Positions 19,709 to 30,315 of a stretch of 64,000 nucleotides of DNA are shown here, piece by piece (position 1 is the stretch's first letter; the number at the start of each line of letters is the position of its first letter). This DNA comes from Crocinitomicaceae bacterium (GTDB lineage Bacteria > Bacteroidota > Bacteroidia > Flavobacteriales_D > Crocinitomicaceae). Location: contig JAQWHI010000006.1 of NCBI GenBank assembly GCA_029249445.1, forward strand, positions 111,948 through 175,947. Reading direction: 5' to 3'. The notes under the pieces were generated by a model. It did not search any database and was not told the origin of the DNA. It saw only the letters and a program-made list of their open reading frames with translations. The translations under genes were made by a program, and so were the position numbers.

Positions 19709-21727
19709 ATGGCAATCATTCCACCACATATCGTTGATGACATTATGCAAACTTCTCGCATTGAAGAAGTGGTCGGCGAATTTGTGAATTTGAAACGCTC
19801 AGGGTCAAATCTTAAGGGTTTAAGCCCATTTACAGACGAGAAAACACCTTCTTTTGTAGTCTCTCCTGCAAAACAGATTTTTAAATGCTTTTCGACAGGC
19901 AAAGGGGGGTCTGTTGTTTCTTTCCTAATGGAAAAAGAGCATTACTCATATCCTGAGGCATTGCGATGGCTCGCAGATAAATATGGAATTACGATTCCTG
20001 AAGACAAACCTGCAACCCCAGAAGAACTTGCAGTAATTTCGGAGCGTGAAAGCCTTCATGTCATTAACGAATTTGCAAAAAATCATTTTATTAGCAACCT
20101 ACACAACAATGAAGAAGGTAAAAAAATTGGGCTTTCTTACTTTATTGAGCGTGGCTTCAGACCTGAAATAATTGAAAAATTCCAGCTAGGATATTGCTTA
20201 AATAAGAGTGATGACTTTACTTCTACCGCCCTTGATAAAGGATACAAAAAAAAGTATTTGGAAAAGGTAGGGCTTACCAAATCAAAAAATGAACGGCATT
20301 TTGATTTCTTTCGTGGAAGAGTAATCTTCCCTATTCATAGTGTGTCAGGAAGAGTATTGGGTTTTGGCGGACGCACACTTATAACAGACAAAAAAATAGC
20401 GAAATATTTTAACTCTCCTGAGAGCTTAATATACAACAAAAGTGAAATTTTATATGGATTACACTTCGCAAAAGGAGATATAATTAAGTATGATAATTGT
20501 TATTTGTGTGAGGGGTATACAGACGTAATTAGTATGTATCAAGCCGGTGTACAAAATGTGGTCTCCTCATCTGGCACATCCTTAACGCGGGAGCAAATAC
20601 GCTTGATTAAACGCTACACAAAAAATATGACTATCCTCTACGATGGTGATGCAGCTGGAATTAAAGCATCATTTAGAGGTATTGATCTCATTCTTGAAGA
20701 AGGATTAAACGTTAAAGTTGTACTATTCCCAGAGGGTGAAGATCCCGATTCATTTGCAAAAAAATCAAGTACAACAGAACTTGAGTCCTACATCTCAGAA
20801 CACCAACAAGATTTCATCTCTTTTAAAGCAGACATTTTGTTAGATAGCGAAGGAAATGATCCAATTAAAAAAGCGCAACTAATTAAAGACATCACACATA
20901 GTGTCTCACTAATTCCGGATCAAATTACACGTAATGTATTCATCCCAGAAGTTGCGAAACGCTTCGACATAAAAGAGGATGTCATTTGGGCAGAAGTAAA
21001 TAAAGACCGAAAAGCAGCAGCCGAAAAACTACAAAAAGAATCACTACGTAAAAAAAGCAATTTACAGGAACAAAAACCAACATCAAGTCAAAATGATCCG
21101 TATGCTTTTGAGCCGAATCCTATTGATGACAGTGCAATTGCAACATCCGCGAAAGAAAAAACAGACGATCATAACGAATTCGACTTGATGCGAATTTTAC
21201 TGAAATATGGATCAAATGCAATCAAAATTGACCACATCAATGAAAAAGATGAAAAAGAAGAGGTAGAAACGAGTATCGCTGAACTAATCTGCCATGAATT
21301 GCATGTCGATGAATTGGTTTTTGAAATACCACTTTATCAGCGAATATATAAGATCATTGCTGAATCGCTAGAGAACAATACGTTCCTTAAAATATCCTAT
21401 TTCCAGCGATTAGAAGACCAAGAAATTGTCCGTTTCGCAACTGAAATTGAAATGAACGATCATGAATTGAGTGCCAACTGGATCACCAAGTACAACATCC
21501 ATACAAGTTCTGAAAAAGACAAACTCAAGCATGCGGTAATGTCATCGATTTTTGGGTTTAAGGTTTCAAAAGTTGAAAAGCGCATCAACGAACTTCGTGA
21601 GATTTTATCTCAAAAAGCACAAGAACTATCAGATGATGAACTAATGGAAATACTTTCAGAACAAGTTGCCCTTGAAAAAGTAAAGAAAGTTATTTCTGAA
21701 AAAATGGGACGAATAATCATTAACTAA
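19709..21727 (+). CDS. dnaG: DNA primase
   Basis: CHC2-like N-terminus, GRVIFPIHSVSGRVLGFGGR, EGYTDVISMYQAG toprim, LYDGDAAG. Confidence 0.97.
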   Translation: MAIIPPHIVDDIMQTSRIEEVVGEFVNLKRSGSNLKGLSPFTDEKTPSFVVSPAKQIFKCFSTGKGGSVVSFLMEKEHYSYPEALRWLADKYGITIPEDKPATPEELAVISERESLHVINEFAKNHFISNLHNNEEGKKIGLSYFIERGFRPEIIEKFQLGYCLNKSDDFTSTALDKGYKKKYLEKVGLTKSKNERHFDFFRGRVIFPIHSVSGRVLGFGGRTLITDKKIAKYFNSPESLIYNKSEILYGLHFAKGDIIKYDNCYLCEGYTDVISMYQAGVQNVVSSSGTSLTREQIRLIKRYTKNMTILYDGDAAGIKASFRGIDLILEEGLNVKVVLFPEGEDPDSFAKKSSTTELESYISEHQQDFISFKADILLDSEGNDPIKKAQLIKDITHSVSLIPDQITRNVFIPEVAKRFDIKEDVIWAEVNKDRKAAAEKLQKESLRKKSNLQEQKPTSSQNDPYAFEPNPIDDSAIATSAKEKTDDHNEFDLMRILLKYGSNAIKIDHINEKDEKEEVETSIAELICHELHVDELVFEIPLYQRIYKIIAESLENNTFLKISYFQRLEDQEIVRFATEIEMNDHELSANWITKYNIHTSSEKDKLKHAVMSSIFGFKVSKVEKRINELREILSQKAQELSDDELMEILSEQVALEKVKKVISEKMGRIIIN

Positions 21728-21747
21728 CACGGAGTAAGTAAATCTAT

Positions 21748-22476
21748 TTAATTGCCCTTTTCAAACAGTAACTTCTTGTACATCTGAATACTATTTTCAA
21801 GCCCAAAATATAGAGCATCAGAAATCAGAGCATGACCAATAGAAACCTCCATCAATCCGGCAATATTTGCGTCAAAAAACTCAAGATTTTCCAAACTTAA
21901 ATCATGCCCTGCATTAATCCCAAGGCCCAATTTAGAGGCTAAATCTGCGGCTTCAACATAAGACGCGATCGCATTTTCAGGATTGCTCAAATACGCATCA
22001 GCATATGGGCCAGTATACAATTCAATTCGATCAACTCCGCTTTTTGCGGCAAACTCAATATTTTCTAAATTTGTATCGACAAAAATTGAAGATCGCACTC
22101 CTTGACTTCGAAACCGCTCTGTTAAATCAGTTAATAAATCCAAATGTTTTTTGGTATCCCATCCTGCATTCGACGTCAATACATTTGGAGGGTCAGGAAC
22201 AAGAGTTGCCTGAGTGGGAAGCACTTCATCTATCAGCTGTAAATAACGTTCATCCGGATACCCTTCAATATTAAACTCTGTTTGCACAACTGCTGATAAA
22301 TCAATCACATCTTGTCGAGTGATGTGACGCTCATCAGGACGCGGGTGCACTGTAATACCATCTGCACCAAATCGCTCGCAATCAAGGGCAACTTGAACAA
22401 CATTTGGTGTGTTTGCTCCTCTCGCATTTCGAATCGTTGCAATCTTATTTACATTTACACTCAATCTCGTCTTCAT
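21748..22476 (-). CDS. pdxJ: Pyridoxine 5'-phosphate synthase
   Basis: [43 protein letters not shown]. Confidence 0.96.
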   Translation of the reverse strand: MKTRLSVNVNKIATIRNARGANTPNVVQVALDCERFGADGITVHPRPDERHITRQDVIDLSAVVQTEFNIEGYPDERYLQLIDEVLPTQATLVPDPPNVLTSNAGWDTKKHLDLLTDLTERFRSQGVRSSIFVDTNLENIEFAAKSGVDRIELYTGPYADAYLSNPENAIASYVEAADLASKLGLGINAGHDLSLENLEFFDANIAGLMEVSIGHALISDALYFGLENSIQMYKKLLFEKGN

Positions 22477-22544
22477 TCGGCACAATTTTGTCGATATAAA
22501 AGTACAAACTTACTAAGGAAATAATAGTACATTAGCACAGAAGA

Positions 22545-23207
22545 ATGAAAGCAATACACCTCATAGCAGAAGATATTCCGCCGTTAACGCACATTGATAC
22601 TGCAGAACGGGCATTGAGTTGGATGGATGAGTTTAAAGTTTCTCATCTTCCCGTTTTGAAGAATGCTGACTTTGTAGGAGTTGTCTCTGAAACGGATATT
22701 TTAGACAAAATGGAAATGGACCATACCCTGGACGAACTCTTTCAGCACCTTCCCCGTCCATTCGTCTATGAATCGGACCACATCTATCAGGTACTCTCAA
22801 AGGTCGCAGAGTTCAAATTAAGCTTAATTCCTATTCTAAGCTCAGATGACTCTTATTTAGGATGCACCTCTGTACACCATTTACTCACCATGATGGCGAA
22901 TACAGGAAGTATAAAAGAAAATGGAGGTATCCTGGTCCTTGAAATGGCAAGAACGGACTACTCGATGTCTCAAATTGCTCAAATTGTTGAGAGTAATGAT
23001 GCGCATATAATAAGTTCTTATATCATGTCCTCACCTGACTCAACAAACCTTGAGATTACGCTAAAGATTAACAAAATTGAGTTGGATCGTATTATCCGAA
23101 CTTTCGAACGATATGATTATATTATAAAAGCATCTTTTCAGAAAAGCAACTACAATGATGATATGCAATTCCGTTACGATGCACTAATGAATTATTTGAA
23201 TCTATAA
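22545..23207 (+). CDS. CBS-domain protein
   Basis: Two CBS motifs plus ACT-like C-terminus; pdxJ-CBS-nadK context. Confidence 0.9.
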   Translation: MKAIHLIAEDIPPLTHIDTAERALSWMDEFKVSHLPVLKNADFVGVVSETDILDKMEMDHTLDELFQHLPRPFVYESDHIYQVLSKVAEFKLSLIPILSSDDSYLGCTSVHHLLTMMANTGSIKENGGILVLEMARTDYSMSQIAQIVESNDAHIISSYIMSSPDSTNLEITLKINKIELDRIIRTFERYDYIIKASFQKSNYNDDMQFRYDALMNYLNL

Positions 23208-23209
23208 AT

Positions 23210-24088
23210 ATGAATGTTGCCGTTTTTGGTCGTAAAGTGACAAAAGAAAACATTGGATATTACAATGAATTCTTATCCGTCCTCCAAGATTTTGGTTGGA
23301 ATCCAATTGTAGAATCGAACTTAAAAAGTCTTCTGGTAAAAAAAGCTGGGCTTTCTGAAAGTACTGATGAATTTTCATCTCATGAAGACTTCAAAAGCGG
23401 GATCGATTTAAGTTTTAGTATTGGTGGAGACGGAACTTTTATTGAAAATGTAAAATTTGTTCGCGATTCAAATGTACCTGTTCTCGGAATAAACACCGGA
23501 CGGCTAGGTTTTCTCGCCAACGTTCCAAAAGAACATTTAGAGGAGGCCATGGGGATGGTAAAAGCCAAAAAATTTGATCACCAAAAGCGATCATTAATTC
23601 GTGTTGAATCAGAAGCCAACCACTTTGGTGAAGACAATATCGCCTTTAACGAAATAACCCTGCAAAAAAAAGATACCTCATCGATGATTACGGTGCACGC
23701 GTCTCTTGGAGGAAAGTACCTGAATTCGTATTGGGCAGATGGTCTGATAGTAGCCACACCATCAGGTTCTACCGGATATAGCCTAAGTTGCGGAGGACCA
23801 ATTATCACACCGGGCTGTCAAGTGCACATCCTTACCCCTATTGCACCGCACAATTTGAATGTTCGCCCAATGGTCGTCCCAGATCATATGTCAATAAAAT
23901 TAAGCATAGAAGGAAGGAATAGAACCTATCTAATGAGCATAGATGGCAACTCCGTACCTATCAAAAACGAGGAAGAGCTTACCATTTCAAAAGCGAATTA
24001 CATGATTAACGTAATTAAATTTGAAGACAATAATTTTCTTGATACCATTCGAACAAAAATGCTTTGGGGTATTGACAAACGGAATTAA
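23210..24088 (+). CDS. nadK: NAD kinase
   Basis: GGDGTFIENVK, GRLGFLAN, TPSGSTGYSLSCGGPII. Confidence 0.97.
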   Translation: MNVAVFGRKVTKENIGYYNEFLSVLQDFGWNPIVESNLKSLLVKKAGLSESTDEFSSHEDFKSGIDLSFSIGGDGTFIENVKFVRDSNVPVLGINTGRLGFLANVPKEHLEEAMGMVKAKKFDHQKRSLIRVESEANHFGEDNIAFNEITLQKKDTSSMITVHASLGGKYLNSYWADGLIVATPSGSTGYSLSCGGPIITPGCQVHILTPIAPHNLNVRPMVVPDHMSIKLSIEGRNRTYLMSIDGNSVPIKNEEELTISKANYMINVIKFEDNNFLDTIRTKMLWGIDKRN

Positions 24089-24175
24089 TTTTTCCCCTCG
24101 GCAAAAGAGTATTGCTGAATAAATCAGTAAATTAGAGTTCACAACCAAACGTACAAACAAATACAAACTAGAAAA

Positions 24176-25555
24176 ATGAATAAATTACTTTTAACATTAC
24201 TTTCCGTAATCATTGTTGGGTCAGTATTCGCCGAGTCAGAAAAAGCCAAAAAGCCAAAAAAACCGAAACTTGAGGCGGGCATGTACGCAAAATTCAATAC
24301 CACGAAAGGCATTATTATTTGTAAACTGGAATTTGAAAAAACACCAATGACAGTTGCCAACTTTGTTGGGTTGACCGAGGGTAACTTCAAAGTTGACACA
24401 AACAATTATACAAGACCTTTTTATGATGGGGTAAAATTCCACAGAGTAATCGCTGATTTTATGATTCAAGGTGGTGACCCAAAAGGAAATGGTTCAGGTG
24501 GACCCAATCACAGAATATTTGATGAAACTAGAAATGATCTTTTGCATTCAAGTGCGGGTATTTTATCTATGGCCAATTCTGATCCACAAGGGTCAAAAAA
24601 ACCATTTTCCAACACCGGACAGACAAATGGTAGCCAATTTTTCATCACCCACAAAGCAACGCCACACCTCGATGGTTTGCATACAGTTTTTGGCAATGTT
24701 ATCATTGGACAAGATGTTGTAAATGCAATTGAACAAAACGATGTTATGACCAATGTAACGATCATACGAAAAGGAAAAGCAGCAAAAGCATTTGATGCAT
24801 CCAAAATTTTTGAAGTAGAAGCGTACAACAGAACTCCAAATGGTAAAATTGAATTGCTCAAAAAGAACAAAGAACAGATCAGTTCACTGAAGGTAGCCAT
24901 CGCCAGATTAGAACAGGAGCAAGCAACACAAAAAAAAGACAAAAAGAAACAAAAAATTGCAAGTGAAATAGCAAACGTTAAAGAACGATTAATGGTTTTA
25001 GAGACTCAAAATAAAACCATTGAAACAGCCATGGAAGAAATAAAAAAGGCTGGGGCAGAAAAAATACGCATCAGTAAAATTGCTTCAATGTCAGTTGAAG
25101 AATACAATGCTTTTTTATTTTCAGAAGTCCAAAAAAAGTTTCCTGAAGCAAAACAAACATCTTCTGGTTTGGTTTATGTTATCAAAGAAGCGGGGGCTAA
25201 AGAACCTATTTCAGAGGGGGCTGAAGTTAGCGCGCACTGCACGGGTAACTTCCGAAAAGACGGTTCCAAATTCTTCTCTACTCGCGATGGTCGCGGTGAG
25301 CCAATGAAATTCCGATACAAAATTGATCGAATGGTCCCAGGGTGGGAAGAAGGACTTGCAATGCTAGGCGAAGGAGGTAAAGGAATATTCTTTTTACCCT
25401 ATCATTTGGCATATGGAGCCAGAGGCAGAGGAGCAGCGATCCCTGCCTACTCAGATTTAATATTCACCACAGATATTATGTCAGTTACTCCTCCTGCGCA
25501 ACATGATGAGAACGATGGTCATGATCACAGTGGACATGACGGACACAAACATTAA
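24176..25555 (+). CDS. Exported dual PPIase: cyclophilin + coiled coil + FKBP, His-rich tail
   Basis: Cyclophilin FHRVIADFMIQGGDPKGNGSGG and QFFITHKATPHLDGLHTVFG; FKBP VSAHCTGNFRKDGSKF, VPGWEEGLAMLGEGGKGIFFLPYHLAYG; GHDHSGHDGHKH tail. Confidence 0.95.
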   Translation: MNKLLLTLLSVIIVGSVFAESEKAKKPKKPKLEAGMYAKFNTTKGIIICKLEFEKTPMTVANFVGLTEGNFKVDTNNYTRPFYDGVKFHRVIADFMIQGGDPKGNGSGGPNHRIFDETRNDLLHSSAGILSMANSDPQGSKKPFSNTGQTNGSQFFITHKATPHLDGLHTVFGNVIIGQDVVNAIEQNDVMTNVTIIRKGKAAKAFDASKIFEVEAYNRTPNGKIELLKKNKEQISSLKVAIARLEQEQATQKKDKKKQKIASEIANVKERLMVLETQNKTIETAMEEIKKAGAEKIRISKIASMSVEEYNAFLFSEVQKKFPEAKQTSSGLVYVIKEAGAKEPISEGAEVSAHCTGNFRKDGSKFFSTRDGRGEPMKFRYKIDRMVPGWEEGLAMLGEGGKGIFFLPYHLAYGARGRGAAIPAYSDLIFTTDIMSVTPPAQHDENDGHDHSGHDGHKH

Positions 25556-25557
25556 TC

Positions 25558-25593
25558 AAAAAAAATCTTCAGTTTTCGCTGAAGATTTTTTTT
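25558..25593 (+). terminator. Rho-independent terminator
   Basis: AAAAATCTTCAG-TTTTCG-CTGAAGATTTTTTTT. Confidence 0.88.
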
Positions 25594-25613
25594 ATCCGTT
25601 ATTTAAATTCATT

Positions 25614-26456
25614 TTAATCTTCCCAAGGCATACACTTTGATGGTTTTCCTAAGCGAAATGTAATCATCATACCTGAAAAAATATACCAATCCTTTGTCGT
25701 AGCATTGCCACGACGTCCATAGCGCGAACCTGAAAACGATCTGTTCGATAGTTCTGCTGCCAAAGGACCATTTTCTGATGCCAACGCCACCGGATCAACA
25801 TATGAACTTGATCCCACGTCATCAATATAATCAGTAAACGTTTTGCGCAATCCAATTTCAAAATTAATTGATGCCTTATCGCCTAACGAAATCTTCGCTC
25901 CAACTCCAATAGGCAGGCACAACTGATTTAGACTGTAGTTGCCCTTACTACTTAAAGAAGAACCTTGCCCCTCAGTCCCAAGCGGTTGCAATTCCACTTC
26001 AGTTCCACCATCGGTAATTGCTTTGGGATTCATACGAAAAAGCCCCATCTCAGTCAAAATATAAGCAGTCCCTTTAAATCGATCGTGGCCAAGCTGAAAT
26101 GGAAAATAATTAAACTCCAAGCCAAAAGCGAACTCCCAAATGTTCGTTTCAAAACTCAGGCTACGTTCTTTTGTAAGATTTTCTTTGGATTTAGAATCAT
26201 CTCCTGCCAGACGCCCGTAGGTGAAGTTAGTTCTCAAAGTCAGACGTGAGTGCACGTTATACCTGTATACAAGCCCTCCAGCTAAATTAATCTCTCTCCA
26301 TGGCTCAAAAGGATTCAAATCACCAATGTAAGAAGCTCCACCAATCAAAAATCCAAGTTCTGAACGCGACTTTGCAGTATGAAACTGAGCATGGACTGAA
26401 GAGGTTCCAAAGCATAAGAACAAAACGAATACATATAGACTTTTTCTCATTTTCAT
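25614..26456 (-). CDS. Outer-membrane beta-barrel protein (DUF6089-like)
   Basis: Signal peptide; SELGFLIGGASYIGDLNP; barrel-like strands; start MKMRKSLYVF. Confidence 0.8.
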   Translation of the reverse strand: MKMRKSLYVFVLFLCFGTSSVHAQFHTAKSRSELGFLIGGASYIGDLNPFEPWREINLAGGLVYRYNVHSRLTLRTNFTYGRLAGDDSKSKENLTKERSLSFETNIWEFAFGLEFNYFPFQLGHDRFKGTAYILTEMGLFRMNPKAITDGGTEVELQPLGTEGQGSSLSSKGNYSLNQLCLPIGVGAKISLGDKASINFEIGLRKTFTDYIDDVGSSSYVDPVALASENGPLAAELSNRSFSGSRYGRRGNATTKDWYIFSGMMITFRLGKPSKCMPWED

Positions 26457-26659
26457 TTCAAAGTAGAACGCAAATATATTAAGAAAATTGTATGTATTGG
26501 CTGTGATGTACGAGTTCTGTTCCCACATGGTCGAATAGTTAATTGATTGAGAAAATCGCTCGATACAGCGATTGGTCGAACCTAAAAAAAAATAAAATAG
26601 ATCCTACCACATGGGACAAATAAGATCTAACTTCAATACAACAATTGCGTGGCAGAAAA

Positions 26660-27025
26660 TTATTTGGATATTCGAGAAAAGAACCGATTGAGATTCTCAT
26701 TTTTCAATAGTGTATCAGAACCTAAAATCAAAATGTTTTTACACTTGAAATTGTTTAGCCAAATTTCCATATTAGAAACTGCAACCTGAAGAGTGCCATT
26801 CACATCAATTTTCTGTGTTGGGATGTGTTTTTTATCAAAAAGCGTATGAATATCTAAGTGATCTCTATCAATGTCTTGATTTGCATTAATGAGTAAAAGT
26901 CCTTCTGGGAAATCACTGGATTTTTGATCGTAATTGAGAATCTCAACATCATTATTCAACGCCCATTCATTTAAGAACTTAGAGAAGTCAGAATCGGCTT
27001 TAATATAAATTGAATTTAAATTCAT
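26660..27025 (-). CDS. Hypothetical protein
   Basis: 121-codon ORF without strong family match. Confidence 0.6.
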   Translation of the reverse strand: MNLNSIYIKADSDFSKFLNEWALNNDVEILNYDQKSSDFPEGLLLINANQDIDRDHLDIHTLFDKKHIPTQKIDVNGTLQVAVSNMEIWLNNFKCKNILILGSDTLLKNENLNRFFSRISK

Positions 27026-27113
27026 CCTAAGAGTGCAGTATTTTGCGCGGTGGCAAATATACTTGTTTTAATATTAAAACAGGTATACATCAACATTAAT
27101 ATGTGTTTTCGTT

Positions 27114-27461
27114 CTATAAAATTTCAGAGATCTTCTCTGTTGGCCGAGCAACAACCGCTTTTTGACCTAAAATTACAATCGGTCTTTCGATCAGTTTGGG
27201 ATAGTTTATCATTGCATCTACCCATTCTTTATCCGTTAGTTGTGCATTCTTAAAGAGCTCTTTATAAATAGCTTCCCCTTTTCTTATTAACTCCTTTGGA
27301 GACATAGATAATTTAGACAATACATCAGATAACTCTGCTGCCGTGAGAGAGCCATCTTGGTAGTCAACCACCTCATAAGATTTATTTTTTTCGTCGAGGT
27401 ACTTCAGGGCCATTCTACTTTTTGAGCAGCGTGGATTGTGATAGATCTTAAAGTTTGCCAT
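27114..27461 (-). CDS. ArsC/Spx-family arsenate reductase-like protein
   Basis: IYHNPRCSKSRMALKYL, LIERPIVILGQKAVVARPTEKI. Confidence 0.95.
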   Translation of the reverse strand: MANFKIYHNPRCSKSRMALKYLDEKNKSYEVVDYQDGSLTAAELSDVLSKLSMSPKELIRKGEAIYKELFKNAQLTDKEWVDAMINYPKLIERPIVILGQKAVVARPTEKISEIL

Positions 27462-27514
27462 TGTTCCAAATTAAATATAAAGTCTGCCTATTGTTGGCTG
27501 TAAATTGTTTCAAT

Positions 27515-28600
27515 TTAATTTCCATAGGTCATCAAATACGATTTTAAAAAGTCATTAATATCTCCGTTCATCACAGCGTCAACATTCCCTGTTTCATGTC
27601 CTGTACGAACATCTTTAACGAGTTTATAAGGATGCATCACATAATTTCGGATTTGTGATCCCCATTCAATCTTCTTTTTACCTGCTTCAATTTCCTCTCT
27701 TGCTTCCATTCTAGAACGGTATTCAAGCTCATAAAGTTGAGACTTTAATAATTGCATTGCCTTCTCTTTGTTCCCTAGCTGAGATCGACTCTCAGAATTT
27801 TCAACAATAATTCCACTGGGTGCATGTCTTAATCGCACAGCTGTTTCGACTTTATTTACATTTTGCCCACCAGCACCACCTGAACGAAAAGTCTCCCACG
27901 TAACATCTGCCGGATTGACGTGGATCTCAATTGACTCATCAACGAGTGGATAAACATATACAGAAGCGAAAGAAGTATGCCGTTTTGCATTTGAATCAAA
28001 AGGTGAGATACGAACCAATCGGTGCACACCATTTTCCCCCTTTAGGTAACCAAAAGCAAAATCTCCTCCGAGTTCTAATGTTACTGTTTTTATTCCAGCA
28101 ACGTCGCCCTCCTGATAATTTAATTCTTTGATCTTATATCCATTTTTTTGTGCCCACATAGTGTACATGCGCATTAGCATTAAAGCCCAATCGCAACTTT
28201 CAGTTCCGCCTGCACCAGCGGTTATTTGCAAAACAGCACTCAAACTATCCTCTTCACCTGAAAGCATATTTTTGAGTTCCAACTCCTCTACTTCGGAGGA
28301 CAGTTTCAAATACACTTGATCAATCTCATCCTCACTTCCTTCTCCCTCTTTAATAAACTCCATTAAAACCTCTAAATCACCAAGCGCATCACGCAAGACT
28401 TCGTATGCATTAATCCAAAACTTGATTCCCCGAATCGATTTCATTTTAGCTTCAGCTGCTTTTGGATCGTTCCAGAAGTCAGGATCCTGGGTTTTAAGCT
28501 CCTCTTCGCTCAATTGCATGCGCTTCTCGTTGATTTTTAGGTAATCACCAATAGCATCAATTCTGTTGCGCAACGTCTTTATCTGATCCTGATTTATCAT
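27515..28600 (-). CDS. prfB: Peptide chain release factor 2
   Basis: [17 protein letters not shown] tripeptide ([16 protein letters not shown]) diagnostic of RF2. Confidence 0.96.
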   Translation of the reverse strand: MINQDQIKTLRNRIDAIGDYLKINEKRMQLSEEELKTQDPDFWNDPKAAEAKMKSIRGIKFWINAYEVLRDALGDLEVLMEFIKEGEGSEDEIDQVYLKLSSEVEELELKNMLSGEEDSLSAVLQITAGAGGTESCDWALMLMRMYTMWAQKNGYKIKELNYQEGDVAGIKTVTLELGGDFAFGYLKGENGVHRLVRISPFDSNAKRHTSFASVYVYPLVDESIEIHVNPADVTWETFRSGGAGGQNVNKVETAVRLRHAPSGIIVENSESRSQLGNKEKAMQLLKSQLYELEYRSRMEAREEIEAGKKKIEWGSQIRNYVMHPYKLVKDVRTGHETGNVDAVMNGDINDFLKSYLMTYGN

Positions 28601-28683
28601 AGGTGCTAAATTTAGTTAAAAAGATGCGATTATTTGTTCAGAACTTAATCCCGATGGGGTAGCATTAACTATCAGAAAAATTT

Positions 28684-28691
28684 TACATTTG
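28684..28691 (+). promoter_or_regulatory. -7 element TACATTTG upstream of gcvH
   Basis: TAnnTTTG match about 20 nt upstream of ATG. Confidence 0.45.
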
Positions 28692-28710
28692 CTTATCAAA
28701 TTTTATTGAA

Positions 28711-29088
28711 ATGAATATACCACAAGAACTTAAGTACACAAAAGATCACGAATGGGTGCGCATCGATGGAGATGTTGCAACGGTAGGTATTACTGAATTT
28801 GCACAAAGCGAATTGGGTGACATCGTATACGTCGAAATTGAAACCGAAGGTGAGACAATCAAAGCAGAAGAAGTTTTCGGTTCAATAGAAGCGGTAAAAA
28901 CAGTTTCGGACTTGTTCATGCCTGTGAGTGGCGAAATTACTGAGTTCAATGAAGCGCTCGAAGCAGCTCCAGAAGTAGTGAATTCAGATCCTTATGGAGA
29001 TGGATGGATGATTAAAATCAAAATAACTGATCCTTCCGAATTGGATGCACTGCTTGACGCGACTGATTACTCAAACGTAATCGGATAA
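28711..29088 (+). CDS. gcvH: Glycine cleavage system H protein
   Basis: [25 protein letters not shown]-type lipoyl site ([11 protein letters not shown]). Confidence 0.97.
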   Translation: MNIPQELKYTKDHEWVRIDGDVATVGITEFAQSELGDIVYVEIETEGETIKAEEVFGSIEAVKTVSDLFMPVSGEITEFNEALEAAPEVVNSDPYGDGWMIKIKITDPSELDALLDATDYSNVIG

Positions 29089-29100
29089 CTTTTTTTTCTT

Positions 29101-29478
29101 TTGAGCTTCCGCTACTTCATACCAGGAATACTGTGGCTTGTTCCCACTGGGCTTATGCTATTGCCGTCGCAATACAGCACTGGAAGTTTATTTTTTGGTA
29201 GCGTGCCATCCGTCTCATTTTTACACGGAATCCTTTTACTTGGGCTTGTCCATATTTGGATTGGAGCCTGCAAGAAACAGCTCAAATACAGTTTATTACG
29301 AAGAAGAGCAATTTACTTGGTTTATGGTTCAGCAATTTTGATTTCAATTCTTACTGAAGCCAGTTCCTTTTTATATGGCGTTCACTTCAAATACTGCCTA
29401 TGGAACCTACTTTTTGATATCATTGGTGCGTCACTAGGAATTTTAACTTTTAAACTCTTGTATCGTAAGTGCTATTGA
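29101..29478 (+). CDS. VanZ-like family membrane protein (TTG start)
   Basis: Multiple TMs, LYGVHFKYCLWNLLFDIIGASLG, position between gcvH and tonB. Confidence 0.8.
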   Translation: MSFRYFIPGILWLVPTGLMLLPSQYSTGSLFFGSVPSVSFLHGILLLGLVHIWIGACKKQLKYSLLRRRAIYLVYGSAILISILTEASSFLYGVHFKYCLWNLLFDIIGASLGILTFKLLYRKCY

Positions 29479-29541
29479 TTTTATGGCACGAGATTTGTGA
29501 ACAATTATTAATATATTTACACCCACAATATTGAGAATACA

Positions 29542-30207
29542 ATGGAGGCAAAGAAAAGCGATTCAGCAAATAATGAAAATTTAAGGTTCCCGATCATGCT
29601 AATGGGAGTTTTGTTCGTATCCGGAATATTACTCGCTTCGTTTACATACGAAGTAGGTGTTATTTCTGATATAAATCTTTCAAAAGAAAGTGCAAGCGAC
29701 AATTCTCAAGTGCAAACTGTAGACAAACCTGAAGAACCTGAAGAACAAGAAGAGCCACCTAAAGTAGAAGCTACGCCACCCCCACAAGAAGAGGTGGTTG
29801 TAGAAGAAAATACTGAAGAAGAACCGGTTGCTGTAGTTACACCGCCACCACCAATGGAAATTGCTGTAGAGGAAGAACCACTTCCAGAAGCAGAAATTAT
29901 CGATTTCCCTGACGTTGAAGCAGGATTCCCAGGGGGAGCAGCAGAATTACACAGGTGGATTGTATCGAACGTACAATACCCTGAAACGTCCATTGAGATG
30001 GAAGATCAAGGCCGAGTATACCTTTCTTTTGTAGTTGAGGCTGATGGTTCAATCTCCAACATTAAAGTGGAAAAAGGAGTTACTCGAGAATTGGATCGTG
30101 AAGCAAAACGCCTCGCCCGAAAAATGCCGAGATGGACACCAGGAGAAGCAGGAGGAAGAAAAGTTAGAACACGTTGCAGATTGCCAATAGTTTTTACATT
30201 GGAGTAA
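29542..30207 (+). CDS. TonB-family energy transducer (copy 1)
   Basis: N-terminal TM, Pro/Glu-rich linker, C-terminal TonB domain YPETSIEMEDQGRVYLSFVVEADGSI. Confidence 0.93.
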   Translation: MEAKKSDSANNENLRFPIMLMGVLFVSGILLASFTYEVGVISDINLSKESASDNSQVQTVDKPEEPEEQEEPPKVEATPPPQEEVVVEENTEEEPVAVVTPPPPMEIAVEEEPLPEAEIIDFPDVEAGFPGGAAELHRWIVSNVQYPETSIEMEDQGRVYLSFVVEADGSISNIKVEKGVTRELDREAKRLARKMPRWTPGEAGGRKVRTRCRLPIVFTLE

Positions 30208-30231
30208 GAAATCAAACGCAAAAAATAGTAT

Positions 30232-30261
30232 AAGCCCAACGGAATACCGTCGGGCTTTTTT
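30232..30261 (+). terminator. Rho-independent terminator
   Basis: AAGCCCAACGGAATACCGTCGGGCTTTTTT. Confidence 0.85.
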
Positions 30262-30315
30262 GTTTTGGCACATCATTTGCATTTCTATTTCTAGAAACAA
30301 ATCAAAACAAAAATT

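Noticed and set aside
24508-24942. 144-aa antisense ORF opposite the dual PPIase gene
   Set aside because: Fully inside a well-supported CDS; hydrophobic composition arises from the reverse complement of charged codons.
29706-29993. Antisense Ser/Gly-rich ORF opposite tonB copy 1
   Set aside because: Low-complexity mirror of the Pro/Glu-rich linker codons; no start context.
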